Shown here: positions 20,530 to 29,089 of the stretch, one piece after another | Numbering within the stretch: the stretch's first letter is position 1 | How the letters are laid out: every line of letters begins with the position of its first letter | Assembly: GCA_040882845.1 (NCBI GenBank) | Contig: JBBEAM010000016.1 | Location: forward strand, 204,926 to 268,925 | Direction of reading: 5' to 3' | DNA length: 64,000 bases | Source: JBBEAM01 sp040882845 | Lineage (GTDB): Bacteria > Pseudomonadota > Alphaproteobacteria > Kiloniellales > DSM-21159 | The notes under the pieces: model-generated | Databases searched by the model: none | What the model was told of the DNA's origin: nothing | What the model saw: the letters and a program-made list of their open reading frames with translations, nothing else | Position numbers and translations under genes: made by a program

Positions 20530-21899
20530 GAGGTCGGCTCCTGTTTCAGAATGGAGGTGACGCTGTGGGCATCCTTGAACACCGCCTCGATCGCGGCGTT
20601 GACCTCTTCAAGGGTGAGCGCCTCGATCCGCTCGGGCCAGGTCTCGATATCCTCCAGCGTGGCGCCCGCCATCAGCGAGGTGCCGATGATGCGCCCCGGG
20701 GCGGAGATCGAATCCCGGGCATAGACCGCGATGCCGCGCAGGGAGCGCTTCGCCTTCTCAAGCTCCTCTGCGGTGATGCCTTCGGCGATCAAGGCCTCGA
20801 TCTCGCTGCGCAGCGCCGCTTCCGCGCCGCCCAGCTCGACGCCATCGCGCGGCGAGACATAGAAGGTGAAGCTGCTCATGTCGTAGTCGTCGCCGCCATA
20901 GCGCGCGCCGGCGGAGACAGCCGTGCCCTGTTCGACCACCAGGCGGCGGTAAAAGCGACTGGTGGCGCCGCCGCTCAGCGCCTGATCGAGGAGCTGCAGC
21001 GCGAGCGCGCGGCCTTCGACCTCCTCGGTGCGCAGGCTCGGCGCGAGATAGGTGACGGAGACGCTTTCCTGACGCACCAGCGGATCGGCGAGCTCGACAC
21101 GTACGTCGGCGAGGTGCGGCGGCTCCTGAACGCGCGCGCGCTCCGGCACATCCCGCCGCGCGATCGGACCGTAGTACTTCTCGGCCAGGCGCTTCACCTC
21201 GGCCGGCTCGACGTCTCCGGTGATCACCAGCAGGGCGTTGTTCGGCGCGTACCAGCTGTCGTAGAAGGCCAGCGCGTCCTCGGTCGTCAGGCCGCGCATC
21301 TCGTGCTCCCATCCGATGATCGGCGTGCCGTAGGGATGATGCAGGAAGAGCACGGCATTGCGCATCTCGCCCAGCTGGCTGCCGGGGTTGTTGTCGACCC
21401 GGCTGCGCCGCTCCTCCAGGATCACCTCGCGTTCCGGCAGCACCACCTCCTCGGTCAGCTTCAGATTGCGCATCCGGTCGGCCTCGTGCTGCATCACGAT
21501 CTCCAGCCGGTCGGCGGCGACGGTCTGGTAATAGCCGGTGTAGTCGTAGGAGGTGAAGGCGTTCTCCTCGCCGCCGTTGCGCGCGATGATCTTGGAGAAC
21601 TCTCCGGGCGCCAGCGTGTCGGTGCCCTTGAACATCAGATGTTCAAGGAAATGGGCGATTCCCGACTTGCCGCGCGGCTCGTCGGCGGAACCGACCCGGT
21701 ACCAGATCATCTGGTTGACGATCGGCGCACGGTGGTTTTCCACCACCACGACCTGCAGGCCGTTATCGAGGGTAAAGCTCGTCGGGTCGAAGACCTCTGC
21801 CTGGGCCGGCGGAAAACCGCGGCCAAGCAGCAGAACTCCGCCGAGAACGAGGGTGAAAAGCAGGCCTCGCCCGCCAATTTTTACGGGTATACGTCTCAC
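20526..21899 (-). CDS. M16 family zinc peptidase, catalytic subunit
   Basis: A 457-residue exported M16B peptidase with an N-terminal hydrophobic signal segment. The inverted zinc motif H-F-L-E-H is at about 82-86 and is followed by M-F-K-G-T; the downstream Glu ligand region E-N-A-F-T-S-Y-D-Y-T is present. It degrades or processes peptides in the periplasm. It precedes the catalytically dead paralogue by a 4-base overlap. The upstream gene is the DUF3035 lipoprotein, 108 bases away. Confidence 0.92.
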   Translation of the reverse strand: MRRIPVKIGGRGLLFTLVLGGVLLLGRGFPPAQAEVFDPTSFTLDNGLQVVVVENHRAPIVNQMIWYRVGSADEPRGKSGIAHFLEHLMFKGTDTLAPGEFSKIIARNGGEENAFTSYDYTGYYQTVAADRLEIVMQHEADRMRNLKLTEEVVLPEREVILEERRSRVDNNPGSQLGEMRNAVLFLHHPYGTPIIGWEHEMRGLTTEDALAFYDSWYAPNNALLVITGDVEPAEVKRLAEKYYGPIARRDVPERARVQEPPHLADVRVELADPLVRQESVSVTYLAPSLRTEEVEGRALALQLLDQALSGGATSRFYRRLVVEQGTAVSAGARYGGDDYDMSSFTFYVSPRDGVELGGAEAALRSEIEALIAEGITAEELEKAKRSLRGIAVYARDSISAPGRIIGTSLMAGATLEDIETWPERIEALTLEEVNAAIEAVFKDAHSVTSILKQEPTS

Positions 21900-22007
21900 G
21901 CGCTGCCTCTTAGAAAATCTGGCTCCCGTGTAGATATCGTCCGCGAATGCGACGAAACAACGGCAGCGGCAGCGGCCTGGCGAAGAAATCCGCAGGGCTG
22001 CTGGCGG

Positions 22008-22595
22008 CTATTCGAAGACGCCCTCGAAGATCCCGCGCTCGCGCCGTTCGATCTGCGGCGTCTCGCCCTCGGTGACCGGGCGGCCCAGGGCGGCGTTCTC
22101 GCGCAGGCGATCGGCCTCGGCCGAGGGATCGACCAGGGTTCCCGGCGGCGCCGACTCCTTCCAGAACACCAGGGTGTCGATGAAGGTTTCGCTCTCGTCG
22201 TTGAGCTGCAGGGTCTCGCGCTCGACGATCTCGCGGATGTTGGGATCGGCCCGGTCGGCGCCGGCAGCGGTGAGCAACGCCGTCTCGCCGCTCGAAAGGC
22301 CGACCGCCCCGGCATCGATGCCCTGGCGGCTGTCGTTGACCCGGAACACAGTCTGGCGCGCCTGCTGCTCCGGCGTGCCCTCCTGTGGGCGCGGTGCGCC
22401 GGGGCGCGGCGGGCGCAGGCTGAACTCCGGCGGAATGGTCAGCGGCGCGCGCGAAACCACCCGGAACTCGTCGGGCGACTGCTTGTTGAGCCCGAGCTGT
22501 TCCTTGACCCCCTCGCAGGCGCCGAGCGTCAATGCGCCGCAAAGCAAGGTCAGGGCCGGCAGGAGCCGGGTCTTCGGGACGCTGGTGTTACTCAT
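22008..22595 (-). CDS. DUF3035 lipoprotein
   Basis: A 195-residue lipoprotein. A signal peptide ends in the lipobox L-T-L-G-A-C, with Cys26 as the acylation site. The following D-E-F-R-V-V-S-R-A-P-L-T-I-P-P-E-F is the hallmark of DUF3035, an alphaproteobacterial family. The start at 22595 has GGAAGGA about ten bases upstream; an ATG at 22604 sits too close to it. It overlaps the end of lspA by 8 bases, which fits because LspA is the signal peptidase for lipoproteins. Molecular role unknown. Confidence 0.88.
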   Translation of the reverse strand: MSNTSVPKTRLLPALTLLCGALTLGACEGVKEQLGLNKQSPDEFRVVSRAPLTIPPEFSLRPPRPGAPRPQEGTPEQQARQTVFRVNDSRQGIDAGAVGLSSGETALLTAAGADRADPNIREIVERETLQLNDESETFIDTLVFWKESAPPGTLVDPSAEADRLRENAALGRPVTEGETPQIERRERGIFEGVFE

Positions 22596-23088
22596 GGTCC
22601 TCATTCCTTCCGCTGGCCTTTGTTTTAACGCTCTGGTCGTCCGCAAACAAGCCGTCCGACAGCAACAGAACCACGCCCAGGAAAATCGCGCTGTCGGCAA
22701 GGTTGAAGGCCGGCCAATGCCAGCCGAAGACGTGGAAATCGAGAAAATCGACGACGCCGGGATGGAGCATCCGGTCGATCACGTTGCCCAGCGCGCCGCC
22801 GGTAATCAGGCCGATGCCGATGCGCCGCAGGCGGCTGTCGTTAAGATGCAACCAGACCAGCAGTCCGGCGACCACGGCCAGCGCTAACCCGCTCAACAGA
22901 TAGGGCTTCCACCACAGGTTACTCGCCAGGAATCCGAAGGAGACGCCGCGGTTGTAGGTCAGCACCAGGTTGAAGAATCCGGTCACCTCGATGCTGCGCG
23001 GCGGCGTCATCACCGCCAGCAGGATCACCCACTTGCTGAGCTGGTCGAGCAGCAGCGCCAGGGCGGCGAGCGCGAAAGTCACGTTCAT
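22588..23088 (-). CDS. lspA: Lipoprotein signal peptidase
   Basis: A 166-residue inner-membrane aspartic protease (signal peptidase II) with four hydrophobic segments. The catalytic motifs are intact: G-G-A-L-G-N-V-I-D-R at about 97-106 and F-N-L-A-D-S at about 128-133, providing the two Asp residues. It removes signal peptides from diacylated prolipoproteins. It lies 38 bases downstream of ileS, the usual ileS-lspA order, and overlaps the DUF3035 lipoprotein gene. A longer frame reaching back to 24660 is a shadow of ileS. Confidence 0.95.
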   Translation of the reverse strand: MNVTFALAALALLLDQLSKWVILLAVMTPPRSIEVTGFFNLVLTYNRGVSFGFLASNLWWKPYLLSGLALAVVAGLLVWLHLNDSRLRRIGIGLITGGALGNVIDRMLHPGVVDFLDFHVFGWHWPAFNLADSAIFLGVVLLLSDGLFADDQSVKTKASGRNEDHE

Positions 23089-23126
23089 CCAGGCTGTAGA
23101 ACGGGCGGGCACTGCGCTGGGAGCCA

Positions 23127-25979
23127 CTACTGGGCAGCGCTTTCCAGCGCCGCCACGGCTTCGGCGCAGCGGCCGCAGACCCCGGGCGCCTCGGGATGGC
23201 TGCCGACATCGGGCAGCACCCGCCAGCAGCGTTCGCATTTCTCGCCTTCGGCGGGTCGATGCACCACGCCGACGCCGGGCACATCCTCGAGCCGGTAGGC
23301 CTCGGCCGGCGGAGGGGCGTGCTCGACATGCAGGCCGGAGGTGATCGACAGCTCGGCGAGGTCGACTCCCGCGCTCGCCTCGGCCAGCGCGGCATCCTCG
23401 ATGTAGACCGCCGGGGCCGATTGCAGCGAGGCGCCGATGCGTTTTTCGGCACGCTCCAGCTCCAGAGCGCCGGTAATCGCCCGGCGCACGGCGCGGATCT
23501 TGGCCCACTTGGCGGCCAGGGCATCGTCGCGCCAGGCCTGCGGCACCTCCGGGAAAAGCCGCAGGTGGACGCTCTCCGGCGCCTTGCCGCGGGCCTGCCA
23601 GGCTTCCTCTGCGGTGAAGCAAAGGATCGGCGCCAGCCAGGCCGTGAGATGGTCGAACAGAATATCGAGCACGCTGCGGCAGGCGCGGCGGCGCAGGCTG
23701 TCGGCCGGATCGCAGTAGAGCGAGTCCTTGCGCACGTCGAAGTAGAAGGCCGAGAGATCGACGGCGCAGAAGCTGTGCAGCGCCTGGTAGACCTCGGTGA
23801 AATCGTAGGCCTCGCAGCCGTCGCGCAGGGTCTTGTCGAGCTGCCAGAGGCGGTGCAGCACCCAGCGTTCCAGTTCCGGCATCTGCTCCGGCTGCAAGCG
23901 CTCGGCCTCGCTGAAGCCGTCGAGGTTGCCGAGCAGGTAGCGCAGCGTGTTGCGCAGGCGGCGGTAGGCATCGACCTGATAGTTGACGATCTCCTTGCCG
24001 ATGCGGATGTCCTCGGAATAGTCCGAGGCGACCACCCAGAGGCGCAGGATGTCGGCGCCGAACTTCTCGGTCAGATCGTCCGGAGCGGTGACGTTGCCCA
24101 GCGACTTGGACATCTTGCGGCCCTGCTCGTCGAGCACGAAGCCGTGGGTCAGCACCGCCTCGAAGGGCGGCTTGCCCCGGGTGCCGCAGGATTCCAGCAG
24201 CGAGGTGTGGAACCAGCCGCGATGCTGGTCCGAGCCCTCGAGATAGAGCGAGGCCGGCCACTTCAGCTCCGGCCGCGCCTCCAGCACGAAGGCGTGGGTC
24301 GAGCCGGAATCGAACCAGACCTCGACCACGTCGAAGATCTGCTCGTAGTCGGCCGGATCGTAGTCGCCGCCCAGCCAGCGCTCCGCCGGGCTGGAGAACC
24401 AGGCGTCGCCGCCCTCGGTCTCGAAGGACTCGGCGACGCGGTCGATCACTGCCTGGTCGCGCAGCGGCTCGCCGCTCTGCTTGTGGACGAACAGCGGCAG
24501 CGGCACGCCCCAGAGACGCTGGCGCGAAACGCACCAGTCGGGGCGCTGCTCGATCATCGCGCGCAGGCGGCGCTGCCCCGGCGCCGGCACGAAGCGGGTC
24601 TCGTCGATCCCGGCCAGCGCCTTGGCGCGCAGCTCGTTGGTCTCCATGGAGATGAACCACTGCGGGGTGTTGCGGAAGATCAGCGGCGCCTTGGAACGCC
24701 AGGAGTGGGGATAGGAGTGGCGCAGGCTTCCCTTGGCCAGCAGGCCGCCGGCCTCGATCAGCGCCTTGATCACGGCGCCGTTGGCGTCGCCCTCCTTGCC
24801 CTCGTCGGTATAGACCACCTTGCCGGCGAACAGCGGCACGGAGTCGACAAAGCGGCCCTCGGCGTCGAGGGTGTGCGGGATCTCCAGGCCGTGCTGACGG
24901 CCGAGGTTCCAGTCGTCGGCGCCGTGCCCCGGAGCGATGTGCACGAAGCCGGTACCCTGCTCCATGGTGACGAAGTCGGCGAGCAGCACCGGACGGTCGC
25001 CACCATAGCCCTGGTCCGCCAGGGGATGGGCGCAGAGCGTGCCGGCGATCCGTTCCCCGGTCAGCTCGGCGACGATCTTGTAATCCGTCACCTTGCCGAG
25101 CGGCGCCTGTTCGGCATCCTCCAGCAGGGCCTTGGCAACCGCCAGCTTCTCGCCGGCCTTAGCCAGGGGCTCCTGCTCCGGCGCCTCGGGGCCGAACTCG
25201 ACCACGGCGTAGACCGCGTCCTTGTCGGCGGCGACGGCGCGGTTGCCTGGCATGGTCCAGGGCGTGGTGGTCCAGATCAGGACGCTCGCCCCCTCCAGCG
25301 CCGGATCGCTCGCCTTCGTCACCGGCAGACGCACCCAGATAGTCGGCGACTTGTGCTCGTGGTACTCGACCTCGGCGTCGGCCAGCGCGGTCTTCTCCAC
25401 AACCGACCACAGCACCGGCCTGGCGCCGGCGTAGAGTCCGCCGTTGATCAGGAACTTGCCGATCTCGCGGACGATCTGCGCCTCGGCCGGAAAGGCCATG
25501 GTGAGATAGGGGTTCTTGAAGTTGCCGATCACGCCGAGACGCTTGAACTCGCCGGTCTGCACGCCGATCCAGTGGGTCGCGAAATCGCGGCACTCGCGGC
25601 GGAACTCGACCTTGTCGACGGAGTCCTTGTCGGCGCCCTTGGCGCGGTACTGCTCCTCGACCTTCCATTCGATCGGCAGGCCGTGACAGTCCCAGCCCGG
25701 CACGTAGTTGGCGTCGTAGCCAAGCATCTGGCGCGAGCGGTTGATGACGTCCTTCAGCACCTTGTTGAGCGCGGTGCCCATGTGCAGGTGGCCGTTGGCG
25801 TAGGGCGGACCGTCGTGCAGCACGAACTTCTCGCGCCCCGCCGCCGCTTCGCGCTGCCGCGCGAAGAGGTCGATCTCCTCCCACCTGGCCAGGATCTCCG
25901 GCTCGCGCTGGGGCAGCCCGGCGCGCATCGGAAAGTCGGTCTTCGGCAGGAAGATGGTGTCCTTGTAGTCGCGGCTCAT
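23127..25979 (-). CDS. ileS: Isoleucyl-tRNA synthetase
   Basis: A 950-residue class I synthetase. The N-terminal signature is P-Y-A-N-G-H-L-H-M-G, the HIGH equivalent. Editing-domain motifs (T-T-P-W-T-M-P-G-N) follow, then D-Q-H-R-G-W-F and K-M-S-K-S. The C-terminal zinc finger has C-x-x-C-W and C-G-R-C. The start at 25979 (M-S-R-D-Y-K-D-T) is the standard IleS N-terminus; an upstream in-frame ATG at 26051 adds 24 unconserved residues and is not used. It is the first gene of ileS-lspA-DUF3035. Confidence 0.97.
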   Translation of the reverse strand: MSRDYKDTIFLPKTDFPMRAGLPQREPEILARWEEIDLFARQREAAAGREKFVLHDGPPYANGHLHMGTALNKVLKDVINRSRQMLGYDANYVPGWDCHGLPIEWKVEEQYRAKGADKDSVDKVEFRRECRDFATHWIGVQTGEFKRLGVIGNFKNPYLTMAFPAEAQIVREIGKFLINGGLYAGARPVLWSVVEKTALADAEVEYHEHKSPTIWVRLPVTKASDPALEGASVLIWTTTPWTMPGNRAVAADKDAVYAVVEFGPEAPEQEPLAKAGEKLAVAKALLEDAEQAPLGKVTDYKIVAELTGERIAGTLCAHPLADQGYGGDRPVLLADFVTMEQGTGFVHIAPGHGADDWNLGRQHGLEIPHTLDAEGRFVDSVPLFAGKVVYTDEGKEGDANGAVIKALIEAGGLLAKGSLRHSYPHSWRSKAPLIFRNTPQWFISMETNELRAKALAGIDETRFVPAPGQRRLRAMIEQRPDWCVSRQRLWGVPLPLFVHKQSGEPLRDQAVIDRVAESFETEGGDAWFSSPAERWLGGDYDPADYEQIFDVVEVWFDSGSTHAFVLEARPELKWPASLYLEGSDQHRGWFHTSLLESCGTRGKPPFEAVLTHGFVLDEQGRKMSKSLGNVTAPDDLTEKFGADILRLWVVASDYSEDIRIGKEIVNYQVDAYRRLRNTLRYLLGNLDGFSEAERLQPEQMPELERWVLHRLWQLDKTLRDGCEAYDFTEVYQALHSFCAVDLSAFYFDVRKDSLYCDPADSLRRRACRSVLDILFDHLTAWLAPILCFTAEEAWQARGKAPESVHLRLFPEVPQAWRDDALAAKWAKIRAVRRAITGALELERAEKRIGASLQSAPAVYIEDAALAEASAGVDLAELSITSGLHVEHAPPPAEAYRLEDVPGVGVVHRPAEGEKCERCWRVLPDVGSHPEAPGVCGRCAEAVAALESAAQ

Positions 25980-26095
25980 CGGGCGCGCTCTCTCGCTCTC
26001 GGGTCTGTCCAGTGGCTTCGCGCTTGCGATAGGGGCGCCTTTGTCCCGCAAAGACCGGGCGGCGTCAACGCTGGAAGCGGGCCAGGAGAGCCCGC

Positions 26096-26596
26096 TCAGC
26101 CGGCCTCGCGCAGGTAGTAGAGCAGGTCGAGCGGCGGCGGGCTCGCGCCGAGCTGGCTCAGCATGTGGTGCGCCTGGCCGCGGTGGTGGGTCTGATGGTT
26201 GAAGACATGCGCCAGCACCTGGGGGAGCGGCTGGGCGAAGGGCTCGCCCCGGGTGTTGCGGTAGCGCAGCGTCCCGGCCAGGGCCTCTGGGGTCAGCGCC
26301 GCGGCGTAGGCGAGGATGCGGGCGTCCTCGGCCTCGCGCGCCGCGCGCAGTTCGGCCAGATCTTCGAACAGCAGGCTATCGAGCTTTTCCGGCGCCTTGC
26401 CCTGCCCGGTCAGGCGCCGGAACCAGATCAGGTCGCCGGCCAGATTGTGGTTGAGCGTGCCGCGCAGCGAACCGAAGAAACCGCCGAGATCGCGCGCGAA
26501 ATCGCCGGCAGGCAGCGCCGCCACGGCAGCGTAAAGCCGCGCGTTGGCCCAGGCGTTGTAGCGGGCGAGAAGCTGGAAGTGGTCCGGCGTCGCCAT
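26096..26596 (-). CDS. DinB/YfiT-type putative metalloenzyme
   Basis: A 166-residue four-helix-bundle protein of the DinB superfamily, unrelated to DNA polymerase IV. The start M-x-x-P-D-H-F-Q-L-L-A-R-Y-N-A-W-A-N is typical. The three metal-binding His are visible as H-N (near 50) and the pair H-V-F-N-H-Q-T-H-H-R-G-Q near 130. Family members are thiol-dependent transferases or have no known role. It lies between ileS and phaJ on the same strand, with no strong operon evidence. Confidence 0.88.
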   Translation of the reverse strand: MATPDHFQLLARYNAWANARLYAAVAALPAGDFARDLGGFFGSLRGTLNHNLAGDLIWFRRLTGQGKAPEKLDSLLFEDLAELRAAREAEDARILAYAAALTPEALAGTLRYRNTRGEPFAQPLPQVLAHVFNHQTHHRGQAHHMLSQLGASPPPLDLLYYLREAG

Positions 26597-26624
26597 CGGT
26601 GGGCGGCCTTGGTCTTGGGGAGTC

Positions 26625-27077
26625 CTACTCGGCGGCGGCCTGCACCGCGGCGCGCTTGAACACCAGCAGCTCGGCCTGGCCGTCGAGCACCACCTTGCCG
26701 GCGACGGCGCAGTGGGTGTCGAAGTGGACCCGCCCCTTGTCCTTGTCGACCTTGGTCACGGTGACATGGGCCGAAACCGTATCGCCGGCCTTGACCGGAG
26801 CGACGAAGCGCAGCGACTGCGAGACGTAGATCGCGCCGGGGCCCGGCAGGCGGGTGCCGAACACCGTGGAAATCAGGCTGGCCGAGAGCATGCCGTGGGC
26901 GATGCGGCCCTTGAACATGGTCTGGCGGGCGAACTCCTCGTTGAGGTGCACCGGGTTGGTGTCGCCGGAGACCGCCTGGAAGAGGACGATGTCCGCCTCG
27001 GTGATGGTCTTGGCGTAGCTGTCGGACATGCCGATTTCCATGTCCTCGAGGTAGTAACCGTGCAGATCGGTCAACAC
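26625..27077 (-). CDS. phaJ: (R)-specific enoyl-CoA hydratase, MaoC/PhaJ-like
   Basis: A 150-residue MaoC-type hot-dog hydratase. The hydratase-2 motif D-T-N-P-V-H, with F-K-G-R-I-A-H-G-M-L, supplies the catalytic Asp and His. Such enzymes make (R)-3-hydroxyacyl-CoA from enoyl-CoA, feeding PHA synthase. The GTG start at 27077 is chosen because TAAGGAG lies six bases upstream. Two TTGCAGCGCA repeats lie 61-90 bases upstream, matching the PhaR-type sites near other PHA genes here; this is the main reason to prefer phaJ over a generic MaoC dehydratase. Confidence 0.85.
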   Translation of the reverse strand: MLTDLHGYYLEDMEIGMSDSYAKTITEADIVLFQAVSGDTNPVHLNEEFARQTMFKGRIAHGMLSASLISTVFGTRLPGPGAIYVSQSLRFVAPVKAGDTVSAHVTVTKVDKDKGRVHFDTHCAVAGKVVLDGQAELLVFKRAAVQAAAE

Positions 27078-27132
27078 TGCGATCTCCTTAGAAGATGTTG
27101 TTTTTGTGACGTTTCCAGCCCGGAAAGACCGC

Positions 27133-27167
27133 CTGCGTTGCAGCGCAGCGCGTTTTGTTGCAGCGCA
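27133..27167 (-). promoter_or_regulatory. Tandem PhaR-type sites upstream of phaJ
   Basis: TTGCAGCGCA occurs at 27138-27147 and again at 27158-27167, 20 bases apart (two helical turns). The first copy overlaps CTGCGTTGCAG (27133-27143), which fits the CTGC-N3-GCAG pattern described for alphaproteobacterial PhaR. The 12-base TTGCAGCGCAGC recurs exactly upstream of phaA. The regulator is inferred from motif and gene context. Confidence 0.6.
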
Positions 27168-27348
27168 CAGTAAACCAGCGGGGGAGTCGCGGCAAGGGGT
27201 GGCGATTCGGCCGGGCACCGCCACGCCGCACGGAATGGCGGCGCCGCCGGAAAAGCCCGAGCAGAGGGGATCCCGGTCCTTCCGAGTCAGGAACATAGCA
27301 TCGACAATCGACATGGTAGGATTCTTATCTTGCTTTGCGCGCGAGTTT

Positions 27349-27363
27349 GTTCTATATATGTTC
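27349..27363 (+). promoter_or_regulatory. LexA box upstream of the island
   Basis: GTTC-N7-GTTC with an all-A/T spacer (TATATAT) lies 27-41 bases before the ATG at 27390. This direct repeat is the established alphaproteobacterial LexA operator. The same motif in reverse orientation precedes the Y-family polymerase gene (61293-61307). Position and spacer make chance unlikely but not excluded. Confidence 0.7.
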
Positions 27364-27389
27364 TATCGTAAATTTTCAGCGGCAAGCCG

Positions 27390-29048
27390 ATGCCCCACCC
27401 TTTCTCTTTCCGATCCCAAGACTCCCGGTCGCCTCTCCTCCCCGCTTCGCTTCTCGATCGTGCGGAGGGGCCATCCTCCCTAATTACACCGCCGCATCGC
27501 CGCCCTGGCCGCGAGGAGATTGCGCACCGGATCGCGGCCCGGCGGCGGCGCGAAGCACGGGAGAACCAGGGCACCGCAACAGGCGCAGCGCACGCCGAGC
27601 CGGTCCCGGCGCCGCTCGACGAGGAGATCCAGCTCTACAACCGAAACCTCGCGCAGCAGATCGCCGATGCGAGACGCAGCGACGGCATCGCGCCGATCCT
27701 GAAGAACGCGCTCGAACACGAGCCGGAGTCCGCCGGTCCACAGGTCGATCACCTGCTCGGCGAACTGCGCCAGCGGGCGCCCGAGCAGGCCGAGAAGCTG
27801 GGGCGGGAGTTGGGCAGGAACGCATCGCCCGGAAAGAACGGTGGCGGAGCGACGCAGCTTCGAGTTCCGCCGCCGGAATCGGGGAGAACGCGGAAAGGCG
27901 AGTTCTATCGCGGCGCCGACGAGGCGATCGAGGACTTCATCGACTTCGCCAAGGAACAGGGCCTTTACGAGCTCCTGCCTTCGCACACCCGCGAGGCGCT
28001 GGACACTGCGCTCGACGCGGCCACCTTGCTGCCGGGACCTGGCAAAATTCTGGTGCTCGCCGAGTTTGCGACACTGATCGCCCCGGCGGTCGGACACATC
28101 CTGGAAGGTGATTTCGATGCCGCGGCGCAGGCCACCACCGACGCCATGATCTTCCTGCCCGCGGCGATGATCGCGGGACGGCGCGGCGGAAAGCTCGCGG
28201 TTGCGGGAAGCCGGCACTTTCGGACCGGCGGCGAACTGCCATCGCCAACGCCTTTGGTGGCAGGCGCCGGGATCACCCAGCTGGCCGATGGGAACTTCCA
28301 GGAGCGCCTAGTCTCTGCGATGCCCCGCTACGACATCATCGAACCGCAGCCTTCCGGGCCACCCCCGTTCATTGCGCCGGATCCGAAGGAACAAGCTCAG
28401 ATCCTGGTCAACGTCCCGCCGGACCTCGAAGACCTGCTAACGCAGATCCCGCCAACCCCCGGCTTCACCCCCGCCGACAAGGACGACATCGTCGAGATCT
28501 TCCCGGATCAGCGGGATGAGATCCCGCAGATATTCGTTGTGGATTATAAAGGCTCACCCTTCTTGCAAGGAATCAATACGCAAGTGGGAAACTTAGCGAA
28601 AGATCTGGGGAAAAAATTGGGTGTTCCGGTAAGGTTTACCGGCGGCGGAGAGAAAAAAAAGGAAGCGTATAGATATAATAGAATCAACAAGGCAGAGGGA
28701 CGCAACCGCCGAAAAGGCAGCTCCCTAATCGATGTCACTCTCGAACACAAGATAACAGGCTGCTTTCTGCACATAAATACGACGGATACCTATGTCGATA
28801 GGATAACGTCGGACAGTCGCGAAATGAATGCCGCCGTGAGAATCTTGAGGAACGAAGAAAAATGCAGGATTCTTGTCCTCGTTCCCAAGCCTAAACCCGG
28901 GGAGCGTCTGGACACAAATGCCCTTGAAAGGTTTCTCGGGACTATTCTAAAAGAATTAGATAAAATGCCAGAGAAGAAATATCCTATATACCATGAAGTT
29001 GATCCAACCGAAATTCGCCACTTTAGAGTTCCCCCTATAAAGGGATAG
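27390..29048 (+). CDS. SOS-box-preceded, polymorphic-toxin-like protein
   Basis: A 552-residue protein I do not recognise. Residues 1-75 are Arg/Pro-rich and look disordered. Residues 205-275 hold two hydrophobic stretches (around 210-238 and 250-263) with a L-P-G-P-G turn and a G-D-F-D-A-A-A-Q-A segment, resembling the hydrophobic pre-toxin region of bacterial polymorphic toxins. Residues 315-380 are a proline-rich linker. From about residue 385 (nucleotide 28540) the DNA becomes markedly A/T-rich and encodes a basic domain of about 165 residues with L-I-D-V-T-L-E-H-K and H-I-N-T-T-D-T-Y. No classical signal peptide is visible. A LexA box precedes it and a second unknown gene follows 41 bases later. 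A DNA-damage-induced toxin or bacteriocin is my best reading; activity is unproven. Confidence 0.75.
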   Translation: MPHPFSFRSQDSRSPLLPASLLDRAEGPSSLITPPHRRPGREEIAHRIAARRRREARENQGTATGAAHAEPVPAPLDEEIQLYNRNLAQQIADARRSDGIAPILKNALEHEPESAGPQVDHLLGELRQRAPEQAEKLGRELGRNASPGKNGGGATQLRVPPPESGRTRKGEFYRGADEAIEDFIDFAKEQGLYELLPSHTREALDTALDAATLLPGPGKILVLAEFATLIAPAVGHILEGDFDAAAQATTDAMIFLPAAMIAGRRGGKLAVAGSRHFRTGGELPSPTPLVAGAGITQLADGNFQERLVSAMPRYDIIEPQPSGPPPFIAPDPKEQAQILVNVPPDLEDLLTQIPPTPGFTPADKDDIVEIFPDQRDEIPQIFVVDYKGSPFLQGINTQVGNLAKDLGKKLGVPVRFTGGGEKKKEAYRYNRINKAEGRNRRKGSSLIDVTLEHKITGCFLHINTTDTYVDRITSDSREMNAAVRILRNEEKCRILVLVPKPKPGERLDTNALERFLGTILKELDKMPEKKYPIYHEVDPTEIRHFRVPPIKG

Positions 29049-29089
29049 TAGACTGTTCTTCTTAGAAGGCATCCCCAGGAGCTTCTACA

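Larger units (their letters stand above)
27078..27389. other. Divergent promoter region of phaJ and the island
   Basis: This 312-base gene-free stretch has two functional ends. The left part carries PhaR-type sites (27133-27167) facing phaJ. The right part turns A/T-rich from about 27310 and carries a LexA box (27349-27363) facing the accessory gene at 27390. No tRNA, IS end or att-like direct repeat was seen in between. Open frames crossing it have no coding character. Confidence 0.6.

Noticed and set aside
22588..24660. A long 690-residue frame ending in lspA
   Set aside because: The part before 23088 lies antiparallel in frame to ileS codons, is Arg/Ala-rich without domains, and LspA has a standard start at 23088.
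26096..26596. DinB-family gene as an SOS gene because of its name
   Set aside because: It is the DinB/YfiT metalloenzyme superfamily, not polymerase IV, and I saw no LexA box upstream.
27106..27483. Frame of 125 codons across the phaJ/island promoter region
   Set aside because: It crosses both operator sets and the start of the island gene in another frame and has no recognisable motif.
28730..28760. Firm assignment of the island C-terminal domain to PD-(D/E)xK nucleases
   Set aside because: The Asp and E-x-K are only four residues apart, too close for the usual hairpin, so it is kept only as a weak hint.
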